DNA of 64,000 bases from Lysobacter sp. GX 14042 (GTDB taxonomy: Bacteria; Pseudomonadota; Gammaproteobacteria; Xanthomonadales; Xanthomonadaceae). The position numbers were made by a program, and so were the translations under genes. This document shows positions 6,021-13,142 of this stretch, in pieces. Location of the stretch: NCBI RefSeq assembly GCF_021390425.1, contig NZ_JAJUWY010000001.1:372001-436000 (forward strand), read 5' to 3'. Within the stretch, counting starts at the first letter, position 1. Each line of letters begins with the position of its first letter. The notes beneath the pieces were generated by a model, which was not told the origin of the DNA, did not search any database, and saw only the letters and a list, made by a program, of their open reading frames with translations.

Positions 6021-6224
6021 ATGCCGCGCCAGTACGTCTGCCTCGAATGGAACGACACCACGCAGGCATGCGAGGGCGCGGCGTGGATCGAACAGCAGTC
6101 CGCCCCGGACTGGCTGCCTACGGTTGAACAGGCTCAAACCGTAGGGGGAGCGATCTTCGGCAGTTTGGCGTTGATCGCGGCAATGAGCCTTCTTCTACCA
6201 AATAGGAGCAACAACGATGACTAA
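6021..6224 (+). CDS. Small phage membrane protein, 67 aa
   Basis: ATG at 6021, four bases after the previous stop. A soluble N-terminal half with CLEWNDTTQACEGAAWIEQQ (two cysteines) is followed by a single membrane helix VGGAIFGSLALIAAMSLLLP and a short polar tail. It overlaps the coat gene by eight bases. Position between the ssDNA-binding and major coat genes is that of minor tip proteins in other inoviruses, so a minor coat role is a reasonable inference. Confidence 0.65.
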   Translation: MPRQYVCLEWNDTTQACEGAAWIEQQSAPDWLPTVEQAQTVGGAIFGSLALIAAMSLLLPNRSNNDD

Positions 6225-6468
6225 GTACGCACACCTGCGCGACCGCGCTTCCTCGTTCGTCAACAGCACCAAGGCCAAGGCGTACGCCGCGGGCGGTCTG
6301 GCCGCCTCGGCCGCCCCGTTCGCGTTCGCCCAGGACTCCGCCTTTGACCCGGCCGCGATCACCGCGAAGATCACCGAGAACACCGGTATTGCGGTGGGCA
6401 TCGTGGGCGCCCTGATCCTCGGCGTCTGGACCCTGCGTTCGATGGGCATCCTCAAGCGCGGCGGCTAA
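6217..6468 (+). CDS. Major coat protein precursor (pVIII-like)
   Basis: 83 residues from ATG 6217, with AGGAG upstream inside the previous gene. A long basic leader ends AAPFAFA at residue 38, a good signal peptidase site. The mature protein would be about 45 residues: acidic start (QDSAFDPAAI), one membrane helix (GIAVGIVGALILGVWTL), then SMGILKRGG, the basic tail that contacts DNA. Size and charge order are those of filamentous-phage major coat proteins. A strong terminator follows immediately, also typical of this gene. Confidence 0.9.
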   Translation: MTKYAHLRDRASSFVNSTKAKAYAAGGLAASAAPFAFAQDSAFDPAAITAKITENTGIAVGIVGALILGVWTLRSMGILKRGG

Positions 6469-6489
6469 TCCGGCCGGTGGTGCAACACC

Positions 6490-6531
6490 GGGGCCGGCCG
6501 TCGCGTGCGATGCGTCGGCCCCACTTCTTTT
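6490..6531 (+). terminator. Rho-independent terminator after the major coat gene
   Basis: Stem GGGGCCG (6490-6496) with CGGCCCC (6516-6522), followed by ACTTCTTTT. Filamentous phages commonly terminate here so that coat-protein mRNA is made in excess over the adsorption and assembly genes downstream. Confidence 0.8.
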
Positions 6532-6543
6532 CAGGGGGTCACG

Positions 6544-6615
6544 GTGGAAGGTCTGGTAATGCTCGTCTGGTGGTGCCTCGCATCGTGGGTCACCTGCGCG
6601 GTGATGACCCGATGA
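6544..6615 (+). CDS. Tiny hydrophobic protein, 23 aa, between coat and pIII genes
   Basis: GTG at 6544 follows AGGGGG with ideal spacing. The peptide MEGLVMLVWWCLASWVTCAV plus MTR is one short membrane helix, and its TGA overlaps the ATG of the pIII-like gene (ATGA at 6612-6615). It lies directly after the terminator, as the pIX/pVII class of minor coat proteins does around pVIII in other filamentous phages. Very short, so tentative. Confidence 0.45.
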   Translation: MEGLVMLVWWCLASWVTCAVMTR

Positions 6616-8204
6616 CCGGCCCCGCATGGCTCGCCCGCTACGCGACCCGCGTTGCCGTGCGCCGCGTGGTGACCGTGCTGGTGCTTGCGCTGCTGGCGTG
6701 CGTGGGTATCGGGAGGGCGGAAGCGCAAAGTGCGCAGCCTCATGCGTGTGGATCATCGTCTGAACGGTGCACGTTGCAACAGGCAATTGATAACTGTCGG
6801 TGGGGACAGGGTTTTTATGAGGGTTCGGGTCGGTGTGTGATCGGTGGTCTGTGGGACACCGATATGCTCTTGAGGAATGCGGGAGACACCGGCAACATTC
6901 GGACTTGGAGATTCACCGGCGGATGCCCGTCGGGATCAGCGTTTGACCCGGATTCGTTGACCTGCACCACCGAATGCGGCGCCGACGCCTGGCCCGACCC
7001 CCTCAACCCCGGCCAATGCCTGACGGACCAGAAGTGCCGCGAGCGCAATAGCAGCATGTCCCTCGGGTCTGGCTTGCAGACGCGGCCCTATGGTTCGAAG
7101 TGCCTCGGCGGCTGTGAGTACGCCATCCCGCCCGGGACCGGCATCACGTCCACCGTGATCGGCGGGGAGACCCTGTATTCGGGTGAATACGAATGGACCG
7201 GCGGCGGCACCTGCCGCGCTGCGCCGCCCGCGCCGCCAGCGGAAGAACCCAAGGCGCCCCGCGAGCAGTGCACGTCCATTCCCGGCAGCGATATGACCCG
7301 CTGCATGCGCAACGACGGCTCCACCTGTGTGAGCGCGACCAGCGGGGCGCAAATTTGCTGGAAGCCCGGCGAAACCGGCCAGAAGGCGCACGAAAACATC
7401 GCCCAGGTAGCCAACGCCGGCGACCAGCCGATCCCGCCGCCGAATCTCAACCTGCCAAGCGGTGACGCGCTGGAGCCGAAAGGCCCGCCGGTGAACGTCA
7501 GCACGACGAATAACGCCACCAACACCACGATCAACACCACGATTCAGAATTACCAGACGGTCCACGGCACCAATGCCGGGGGCAACGACGGCGTCCCGAA
7601 GCCCGGCGAGCCGGGGCACAAGGAACCGGGTCCGGACGGCCCGAAAGACGGCAACAGCGACGACGGCACGGCCGACGGCGGCGAGGACTGCGACCGCGCC
7701 CCGGTGGTCAGTGATCCCATGCTCGGGATGGTCGCCACGCAGGCGTGGGCTACCCGCTGCGCAGTCGAGGCCGGCAACGCGGCGAAGGTCACCGGCGACG
7801 TAGGCGATTGCAAGAGCGATTACACGGTCGAAGGCGACAATGCCAACGCCCACCAGCTCCGCGCCCTGCGTGCGTCGATCTGCGGCGCGGAGAAGCGGGC
7901 CGAGGAAGGGAAGGGCGAGCGCCAGTCCGACGCGGCCACCTTCGACAGCGAGGCCGACGCGCTCGAGGCCGAGTTCGGGACGAACGTCTTTGCGGAAGGC
8001 GACGGAACCGGCATCAGCTTTAACACCGGGTGGTGGGTGGCCGGCGGTGGGTCGTGCCCGGATATCTCTGCAACCCTGCCGTCATGGGCGGGCGGTGCCA
8101 CCTGGACGCCGCCGCCCCAGTTCTGCCAGCTGTTGCGTTGGCTGTCGCTGCTCTTTCAGGCAATCGCGATGGTCTGGGGTGTCCGAATCGTGATGGGTAG
8201 ATAA
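6612..8204 (+). CDS. Phage adsorption protein (pIII-like)
   Basis: 530 residues from ATG 6612. The frame opens further upstream, but this start is coupled to the mini-gene and gives a good signal peptide (VVTVLVLALLACVGIGRAEA). The exported part is cysteine-rich (receptor-binding domains), then comes a proline-rich linker, an Asn/Thr-rich stretch, a Gly/Pro/Asp-rich linker, and a C-terminal domain ending in one membrane helix (LLRWLSLLFQAIAMVWGV) that anchors it until virion release. This is the architecture of pIII, which binds the pilus and ends assembly. Bases of about 6725-6915 are visibly less GC-rich than the rest, suggesting exchange of the tip domain. Confidence 0.82.
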   Translation: MTGPAWLARYATRVAVRRVVTVLVLALLACVGIGRAEAQSAQPHACGSSSERCTLQQAIDNCRWGQGFYEGSGRCVIGGLWDTDMLLRNAGDTGNIRTWRFTGGCPSGSAFDPDSLTCTTECGADAWPDPLNPGQCLTDQKCRERNSSMSLGSGLQTRPYGSKCLGGCEYAIPPGTGITSTVIGGETLYSGEYEWTGGGTCRAAPPAPPAEEPKAPREQCTSIPGSDMTRCMRNDGSTCVSATSGAQICWKPGETGQKAHENIAQVANAGDQPIPPPNLNLPSGDALEPKGPPVNVSTTNNATNTTINTTIQNYQTVHGTNAGGNDGVPKPGEPGHKEPGPDGPKDGNSDDGTADGGEDCDRAPVVSDPMLGMVATQAWATRCAVEAGNAAKVTGDVGDCKSDYTVEGDNANAHQLRALRASICGAEKRAEEGKGERQSDAATFDSEADALEAEFGTNVFAEGDGTGISFNTGWWVAGGGSCPDISATLPSWAGGATWTPPPQFCQLLRWLSLLFQAIAMVWGVRIVMGR

Positions 8205-8207
8205 GTC

Positions 8208-8513
8208 ATGGCATTGCCTTTGCTTGCGGTCGGTGGGGTCGGGGCCTTGATCGCCACCGCCGTTCGTTGGGTGCTGATCGCCCACGGCGCGGCCATCGTC
8301 GCCCGCATTCTCGGCACCTTGGGACTCGCGTTCGTGACCTATCAGTACGTGGTCGAGCCGGTCTTGAACCAGCTTAAGCAAGCGGTCTCGACGCTGCCGG
8401 CGGAAGTCCTCGTCTGGATATCCGCCCTCGGGCTGGACAAGGTGATTTCGATTCTCGCCAGCGCGTACCTGATCGCGGCGGCGCGCAATGTCGTATTGGG
8501 GAAGCGTGAATGA
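8208..8513 (+). CDS. Minor coat protein, DUF2523 (pVI-like)
   Basis: 101 residues, three hydrophobic segments (LLAVGGVGALIATAVRW, a central VARILGTLGLAFVTYQYVV, and VISILASAYLIAAA), fitting the DUF2523 family that is the pVI equivalent of inoviruses. It lies between pIII-like and Zot genes as in CTX-phi and xanthomonad phages. Its stop overlaps the Zot start (ATGA at 8510-8513), so the two are translationally coupled. Expected in the inner membrane until incorporated at the pIII end of the virion. Confidence 0.82.
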   Translation: MALPLLAVGGVGALIATAVRWVLIAHGAAIVARILGTLGLAFVTYQYVVEPVLNQLKQAVSTLPAEVLVWISALGLDKVISILASAYLIAAARNVVLGKRE

Positions 8514-9670
8514 GCGTCAAGGCACTGACCGACGAAGCCAGCATCACCCTGCTGACCGGCCTGCCGGGGTCGGGAAAGACCCTGCGCACAGTCGCATGGA
8601 TCAAGGACGCCATCGACAAAGGCGAGGTGGTGTTCGTCTCCAATCTCAACGGCTTGAAGCTGCCGCATATCAGCTTCGAAGACCCGCGCCAGTGGGAAGA
8701 AATTCCGGCCGGCTCCGTGTTGGTAGTCGATGAAGCTCAGCAGTTTTTCCGCGCCCGCCGTGGCGGGGAAGTGCCGCCATACCTGACGGCGATGGAAACA
8801 ATCCGCCACAAGGGCGTGCGCCTGCTGCTGACGACGCAGCAACCCGACTACCTGGACACCCATCTACGCGGGCTGGTCGGCAAGCATGAACACCTCCTGC
8901 GCGTCAACGGCAAGCCGGCCGCGAAGATCTGGCGGCACAACGAAGTGATGGACAACGTCCGGAGCGAGCGGGCGAGGGCGCGCTATGACTCCGAAACGTG
9001 GGACTACCCGCCGGAGTTGTTCCCGCTGTACGAAAGCGCCCAGGTACACACGGTCAAACGGACTATGTCGGCGCGCATGAAACGCGGCTTGGTCCTCGCC
9101 GCCTTGACCGGCGTTCTGGTGCTCGGGGTCGGCTGGAAGTTCCTCGGCTTTTTCGGTGGTGGTGATGCGAAAGCGCAGCCGGTCTCTCCACCGGCCGAGC
9201 GCCGCGAGGCGCGCGGCCCGGTGGAGAGACCGGCGAGCATGCAGCGCACGGCGGCTGACAAGCACGAACCCGAGGCCGTCCGCGACTACTTCGCCAACCT
9301 TCAACCCCGCGTCGGCTCCCTGCCGTGGTCCGCACCCGCCTACGATGACCGCCCGGTGATCGCCGAGCCGCGCATCTTCTGCATGGACGCGGGCCGGGGT
9401 CAGGACGCGGCCGGGGAGTGGGTCGACGGCGGCCAGCTGTGCGTGACCGAGCAGGGCACCCGCCACGTGGTCACCGAGGCCGAAGCGCGGATGCTGGCGC
9501 GCTGGGGTGAGCCGTATAACCCGTACCGCAACCCGGACCACAACCGGGGCACCGCGCCACAGCCAGCCGAGCCGGCACGCCCTGTGTCCGCGCCCGTCGC
9601 CGTCGCCCTGCGATCTGCCCAGGTCAACGGCTATGGTGAGTTGGGCGTAAGAGCGAACCCCGGCCCGTGA
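8510..9670 (+). CDS. zot: Zot-like phage assembly ATPase (pI homologue)
   Basis: 386 residues. Walker A GLPGSGKT at residues 17-24 and Walker B VLVVDEAQ at 70-77 define the Zot/pI ATPase domain (PF05707). A single membrane helix near residues 192-213 (LVLAALTGVLVLGVGW) separates the cytoplasmic motor from a periplasmic tail ending in low-complexity Pro/Ala. In inoviruses it drives extrusion of the virion through the inner membrane. The name 'zonula occludens toxin' comes from Vibrio; no toxin role is implied here. It overlaps its neighbours at both ends by four bases. Confidence 0.92.
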   Translation: MSVKALTDEASITLLTGLPGSGKTLRTVAWIKDAIDKGEVVFVSNLNGLKLPHISFEDPRQWEEIPAGSVLVVDEAQQFFRARRGGEVPPYLTAMETIRHKGVRLLLTTQQPDYLDTHLRGLVGKHEHLLRVNGKPAAKIWRHNEVMDNVRSERARARYDSETWDYPPELFPLYESAQVHTVKRTMSARMKRGLVLAALTGVLVLGVGWKFLGFFGGGDAKAQPVSPPAERREARGPVERPASMQRTAADKHEPEAVRDYFANLQPRVGSLPWSAPAYDDRPVIAEPRIFCMDAGRGQDAAGEWVDGGQLCVTEQGTRHVVTEAEARMLARWGEPYNPYRNPDHNRGTAPQPAEPARPVSAPVAVALRSAQVNGYGELGVRANPGP

Positions 9671-9825
9671 TCCCCTACGCCGTCGACGTGTGGCTTGCCA
9701 AGGCGCTGTTCGCCTTCGGCCCGAAGTCGGTCATCCTGTGGGCGTTCCTGATTGGCACCGGAACCGGTTTCGGTCTCCAGGCGGCCGCCGAGCGTTTCAG
9801 GAATAGAACATCGGAAAACACTTGA
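9667..9825 (+). CDS. Small phage membrane protein, 52 aa
   Basis: GTG at 9667 overlaps the Zot stop (GTGA). The product starts MIPYAVDVWLAKALFAFG, has one membrane helix (SVILWAFLIGTGTGFGL) and a basic-polar tail RFRNRTSENT. The continued coupling makes it likely to be real. Some inoviruses encode a pXI-like internal start of the assembly gene; this separate gene might fill a comparable role, but that is speculation. Confidence 0.6.
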   Translation: MIPYAVDVWLAKALFAFGPKSVILWAFLIGTGTGFGLQAAAERFRNRTSENT

Positions 9826-9850
9826 CAAACACAGAAAGACAGGATATCTA
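9822..9850 (+). promoter_or_regulatory. Possible promoter for the secreted phage protein
   Basis: Perfect TTGACA at 9822-9827, 17-bp spacer, TATCTA at 9845-9850 (weak -10). It overlaps the stop of the preceding gene and would feed the gene at 10110 through a leader of about 255 bases. Confidence 0.4.
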
Positions 9851-10109
9851 GCTGCAGCACCGTCTACAGAAAAGTCAAGCTGCACCGCACCATTTCGGCT
9901 GTTCCATGTGCGCAACACCGGTTCACTGTTTGTGGGTGCGATGCCCGGAAACCCGCGCAGCCCAGGCCACGGAAACCCGCTCTTGATCCTGCCCGCGCCG
10001 GTCCCGCTGGCGGTGATCCCGCCGGGGTCGCACGCAGGCGAACAGCCCGCACCGGCTCACTGCAAAACCGCTTTTGCTACTCTCCCGCTATCCGTAGGGG
10101 GGATAACCA
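9826..10109. other. Phage intergenic region, candidate origin/packaging region
   Basis: The longest non-coding stretch of the prophage (284 bp). The start is AT-richer than the surroundings. It holds the direct repeat CGGAAACCCGC at 9946-9956 and 9970-9980 and several GC-rich potential hairpins around 9990-10030. Filamentous phages keep their replication origin and packaging signal in such a gap, but I cannot identify a nick site. Confidence 0.4.
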
Positions 10110-10505
10110 ATGCACCGCATCATCACGGCCGCCGCGCTGCTGCTGTTCGCCGGCTCCGCGCTTGCGCAGACCGGCACCGTCTACCGTTGCAAGGGCGACG
10201 ATGGGAGCCTCGCTCTCCAATCGCACCCGTGCGGCCCGGATCAGACGGTTGAAGCTGCAACCAACTACCGGCCCGAGCGCCTGACGCGCGCGCAGGAAGA
10301 CGCCATCCGTCAACGCAACCTGTACCGGCCTGTCCAGCAGCAGGGGGCACAGTCGGGCGGCACGGCTGCGGTCATCAGGCAGCGCACCGACAGCGCCTGC
10401 GCTACAGCGCGGGCGTACCGGGATCAGGCGTACCGGAACAATCCGAAGATGGGGTATGAGGCCCGGCAGTCGCTGGGCAACACCGTGCGCAACGCCTGCA
10501 AGTAG
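10110..10505 (+). CDS. Secreted DUF4124-like protein carried by the prophage
   Basis: 131 residues from ATG 10110, preceded by AGGGGGG. A clean signal peptide (IITAAALLLFAGSALA) is followed by VYRCKGDDGSLALQSHPCGP, a DUF4124-type domain with two cysteines, and a basic C-terminal half with ACATARAYRDQAYRNNPKMGY ending VRNACK. Its paralogue with the same layout lies just outside the other end of the prophage (1900-2320). It is not part of the standard virion set, so it may be a cargo gene for the host envelope or for superinfection exclusion. Function unknown. Its stop is directly next to that of the convergent gene. Confidence 0.75.
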   Translation: MHRIITAAALLLFAGSALAQTGTVYRCKGDDGSLALQSHPCGPDQTVEAATNYRPERLTRAQEDAIRQRNLYRPVQQQGAQSGGTAAVIRQRTDSACATARAYRDQAYRNNPKMGYEARQSLGNTVRNACK

Positions 10506-10721
10506 CTACCGGTAGACCCGCGCATGCCGGTACAGCCACCGGTCCAGCAGGTGCGGGGCGATCCACTCGCGGTTGGGCGACACCAGCCGCTGGCCGGCCA
10601 TTCGCCAGCCGCTCCACGGGCCGTGAAGCGGCGTGACGTTGTAGACGGTGCGGTTGTGGTACGCGGCTGCGCAGTGGTTCGGGCAGGGCTGGCCCTCACG
10701 CCAGCACGGGGGACGCTCCAT
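10506..10721 (-). CDS. DUF3653-like phage protein
   Basis: 71 residues from ATG 10721 (GGAG upstream); a GTG at 10760 lacks a ribosome site. The central GPWSGWRMAGQRLVSP with IAPHLLDRWLYRHARV matches a short phage family I recall as DUF3653, found in xanthomonad phages, often near the repressor. In the integrated state it has no upstream gene. On the excised circle it would directly follow the repressor, whose altered 3' end would overlap this start by 26 bases, making a repressor operon. Role unknown, probably regulatory. Confidence 0.6.
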   Translation of the reverse strand: MERPPCWREGQPCPNHCAAAYHNRTVYNVTPLHGPWSGWRMAGQRLVSPNREWIAPHLLDRWLYRHARVYR

Positions 10722-11059
10722 TGGGGCGGCTCCAGGCGGCGAACCATCGAGCCACGGCACGGGTCAACGCCCTGCGTAAGTTCGCATAATGCATATTATG
10801 TTCATAGCCAGGTGATCGCAGCAGCTTAGGCCCCACAACCTTGTCCCACAGGAGGTTTTCCGATCTCTGATGATGGGGTTGGTTTTCGCCGGTGGTGCTG
10901 ACACGTGGCTATCGCCACCCCGGCGCCTCCACGCTCGCCTCCGGGTGCTCCTGCATGAACTATTTCTCCTGACATTGATCCCGGTCAGTACGCCCAACGG
11001 ACCTGCTGGCTATCATCCGCCGTCACACGACTCCACGTCGCACCGTGAGGATCCAGCAC
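10722..11059. other. Intergenic region around attR/dif
   Basis: Holds the attR/dif site at 10779-10806 and about 250 bp of host sequence before the DUF411 gene. I see no supported gene. Open frames here have no ribosome sites and implausible composition. Confidence 0.6.
10779..10806 (+). other. attR: chromosomal dif site (XerC arm from phage, XerD arm from host)
   Basis: XerC arm AGTTCGCATAA (10779-10789), central TGCATA (10790-10795), XerD arm TTATGTTCATA (10796-10806). The arms fit the bacterial dif consensus (CGCATAA ... TTATGTT). The host dif before integration would have been the left arm of attL with this right arm. It marks the chromosome-dimer resolution site in the terminus region, and a full dif is still present so XerCD resolution should still work. 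Confidence 0.9.
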
Positions 11060-11605
11060 GTGAACCCGTCCAGTGCCCGTCCCGCCCTGTACAACTCCAT
11101 GGCCGCCGCCTTCCTCGGGCTTGCCGTAATGAGCACCGCGTGCGCCCAGGCGGCGCTGCCCTCCGGCGGTGTTTCCGCTCACGGCGCCAGCCACGACGCC
11201 ACGGCGGACTCCGCAAGCACGCGGCCCCTGGTGGTGATGCACAAGAGTCCGACCTGCGGCTGTTGCGGCAAGTGGGCCGAGCACATGCAGGAGGCGGGTT
11301 TCCGCGTCGAAACCCGCCTTGCCGATGACATGGGGCTGATCAAGCAGCGCGCGGGCGTGCCGGTCGACAAGGCCTCCTGCCACACCGCCGAGGTCGACGG
11401 CTACTTCATCGAGGGCCACGTACCGGCTGCCGACGTCAAGCGGCTGCTGGCCGAGCGCCCCGATGCGCGGGGTCTTGCGGTGCCCGGCATGCCGATCGGC
11501 TCGCCGGGGATGGAAGTGCCCGGCGGAGCCGTGCAGCCGTATGTCGTGGAGCTGGTGTCCGGTGACGGCGGCACCTCCACGTTCGCGCAGCACGGCGAAC
11601 GGTAA
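11060..11605 (+). CDS. DUF411 family exported protein (CopG-like)
   Basis: 181 residues from the GTG at 11060, chosen because GAGGAT precedes it by eight bases; a GTG at 11045 is also in frame. A signal peptide (SMAAAFLGLAVMSTACAQA) precedes the DUF411 domain: VVMHKSPTCGCCGKWAEHM near its start, the CxCC cluster being a likely metal site, DMGLIKQRAGVPVDKASCHT, and YFIEGHVPAADVKRLLAERP. Members are often linked with copper resistance clusters, but no other copper gene is adjacent here, so the metal role is only suggestive. Confidence 0.85.
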   Translation: MNPSSARPALYNSMAAAFLGLAVMSTACAQAALPSGGVSAHGASHDATADSASTRPLVVMHKSPTCGCCGKWAEHMQEAGFRVETRLADDMGLIKQRAGVPVDKASCHTAEVDGYFIEGHVPAADVKRLLAERPDARGLAVPGMPIGSPGMEVPGGAVQPYVVELVSGDGGTSTFAQHGER

Positions 11606-11732
11606 GCGCGGCGACGCGGCATCCGGCAACGCCGGCAATCGACAGCCACGTCACGCCACAGCGGGAACATGCTTCTCCACCACCGGACGACTCCCGGATG
11701 GAGCGCCGGTGCCCAGGCACCCGGAGAAGCCA

Positions 11733-13064
11733 ATGAACTCGCACGACCGCGCTGCAGGAGTCCGGCGGCGTTGCAGCCGCAGCATGGCGGCCCTGCTCGC
11801 CTTCCTGGCGGGCCTTCCCGCAACGCACGTGCTCGCCGAAGAGGCAGGCGAGCACCTCACTGGCGATTGGGGCGGCGCCCGCAGCCGGTTGGCCGGGCGC
11901 GGCATCACCTTCGACATCGGCTACGACAGTGAGCTCGCCCGCAACCTGAGTGGCGGCAGCCGGGACATGACGCGGTACGCCGACCAGTGGCAATTCGGCA
12001 CCACCCTGGACCTTGAGCAGCTGTGGGGCTGGGAGGGCGCGAGCTTCCAGGCGGTGATGACCCATCGCAGTGGCGACAACCTGAGCGTCGATGCGGGGCT
12101 CGGCACCAACCAGCAGGTGCAGGAAATCCATGGCCGCGGGCAGACCTGGCACCTGACCACCTTCGCCCTGGAACAGGCGTTCCTCGAGGGTCGGCTGGAG
12201 TGGCGGATCGGCCGCTTGACGGTCGGCGACGACTTCGCCAGCTTTTCCTGCGATTTCCAGAATCTCACCTTCTGCGGCTCCCAGCCCGGCAACATCGTCG
12301 GCGATTACTGGGTGAACTGGCCGACCAGCCAGTGGGGCACGCGCTTGAAGCTGCACGCGACACCGCAGACTTACCTTCAACTCGGCGCCTACCAGGTCAA
12401 CCCGCGCTACATCGACGACGCCTACGCGCGGCGCAACGGCTGGAAACTGGATTTTCCTGGAGGCACCACGGGGGCGCTGATCCCGCTGGAGTTCGGCTGG
12501 ACACCGCAACGCCACGGGCTGCCCGGCAGCTACAAGCTCGGCGCCTGGTACGACACCTCCGGTGGCGACGACCTGCTGCTGGACGGTGATCGCCGCCCGC
12601 TCGCGATCACCGGCGGCGAGCCGCTGCAGCGCGGGGCGCGACACGGCGCTTACCTCAATTTCGAGCAGCAGCTCGGCGGCGTACCCGGGGGCACGGGTGC
12701 CCGTGCGTTCCTCAACATCACCCAGGCCGACCGCGCCACCGCCGCGACCGACCGGCAGATCTCGCTCGGCGTGCAGTACCGCGGTCCGTTCGGGCGCGAG
12801 GCGGACATGCTGGGTTTCGCCGTCGGCGCCACCCATGCCAACCCGCGTGCCGCCCGCCACCAGCGCCTCTACAACCGACTGCATCCGGATGACGCCTCGC
12901 CGGTGCTGCACGGCAACGAATATGCCGCCGAACTGATCTATGCGTGGCGCCCGATATCGGCGCTCACCATCCGGCCGAACCTGCAGTACGTGGTCAGGCC
13001 CGGCGCGACCAGCGAGCACCGCGACGCGTTCGTGGTGGGACTGAAGAGCAGCATGGTCTTCTAA
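11733..13064 (+). CDS. oprB: Carbohydrate-selective porin, OprB family
   Basis: 443 residues from ATG 11733. Signal peptide ends HVLA, then EEAGEHLTGDWGGARSRLAGRG, the hallmark opening of OprB porins, followed by GITFDIGYDSELARNLSGG. The barrel strands end in the C-terminal phenylalanine (SSMVF) needed for outer-membrane assembly. It lies 78 bp upstream of a membrane glucose dehydrogenase in the same direction, so it probably supplies sugar to the periplasm for that enzyme. Confidence 0.9.
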   Translation: MNSHDRAAGVRRRCSRSMAALLAFLAGLPATHVLAEEAGEHLTGDWGGARSRLAGRGITFDIGYDSELARNLSGGSRDMTRYADQWQFGTTLDLEQLWGWEGASFQAVMTHRSGDNLSVDAGLGTNQQVQEIHGRGQTWHLTTFALEQAFLEGRLEWRIGRLTVGDDFASFSCDFQNLTFCGSQPGNIVGDYWVNWPTSQWGTRLKLHATPQTYLQLGAYQVNPRYIDDAYARRNGWKLDFPGGTTGALIPLEFGWTPQRHGLPGSYKLGAWYDTSGGDDLLLDGDRRPLAITGGEPLQRGARHGAYLNFEQQLGGVPGGTGARAFLNITQADRATAATDRQISLGVQYRGPFGREADMLGFAVGATHANPRAARHQRLYNRLHPDDASPVLHGNEYAAELIYAWRPISALTIRPNLQYVVRPGATSEHRDAFVVGLKSSMVF

Positions 13065-13142
13065 GCCTTTCGCCCGCCATGCACATGGCCACCACGCGCA
13101 CTGTCGGATGGTCGCCGACGTCTCCAGCATCTGGAAGCTCCC

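Larger units (their letters stand above)
2398..10796. mobile_element. Inovirus (filamentous phage) prophage integrated at dif
   Basis: About 8383 bp bounded by a 16-bp direct repeat (2398-2413 and 10781-10796) that is the core of a dif site. The contents follow the filamentous-phage order: repressor, small early genes, rolling-circle initiator, ssDNA-binding protein, major coat protein with signal peptide, terminator, pIII-like adsorption protein, pVI-like DUF2523 protein, Zot/pI ATPase. No integrase gene is present, as expected for phages that use host XerC/XerD. No pIV secretin is present, so a host secretin is presumably borrowed. All modules needed for a virion seem intact, so it may be productive. 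Confidence 0.93.

Noticed and set aside
8510-9670. Zot as an enterotoxin gene
   Set aside because: The protein has the ATPase and membrane layout of the phage assembly factor pI. All filamentous phages with this module have it, so the toxin name should not be taken literally.
10764-10997. 77-residue minus-strand frame across attR
   Set aside because: It crosses the dif site, has no ribosome site and an implausible Arg/Cys-rich composition.
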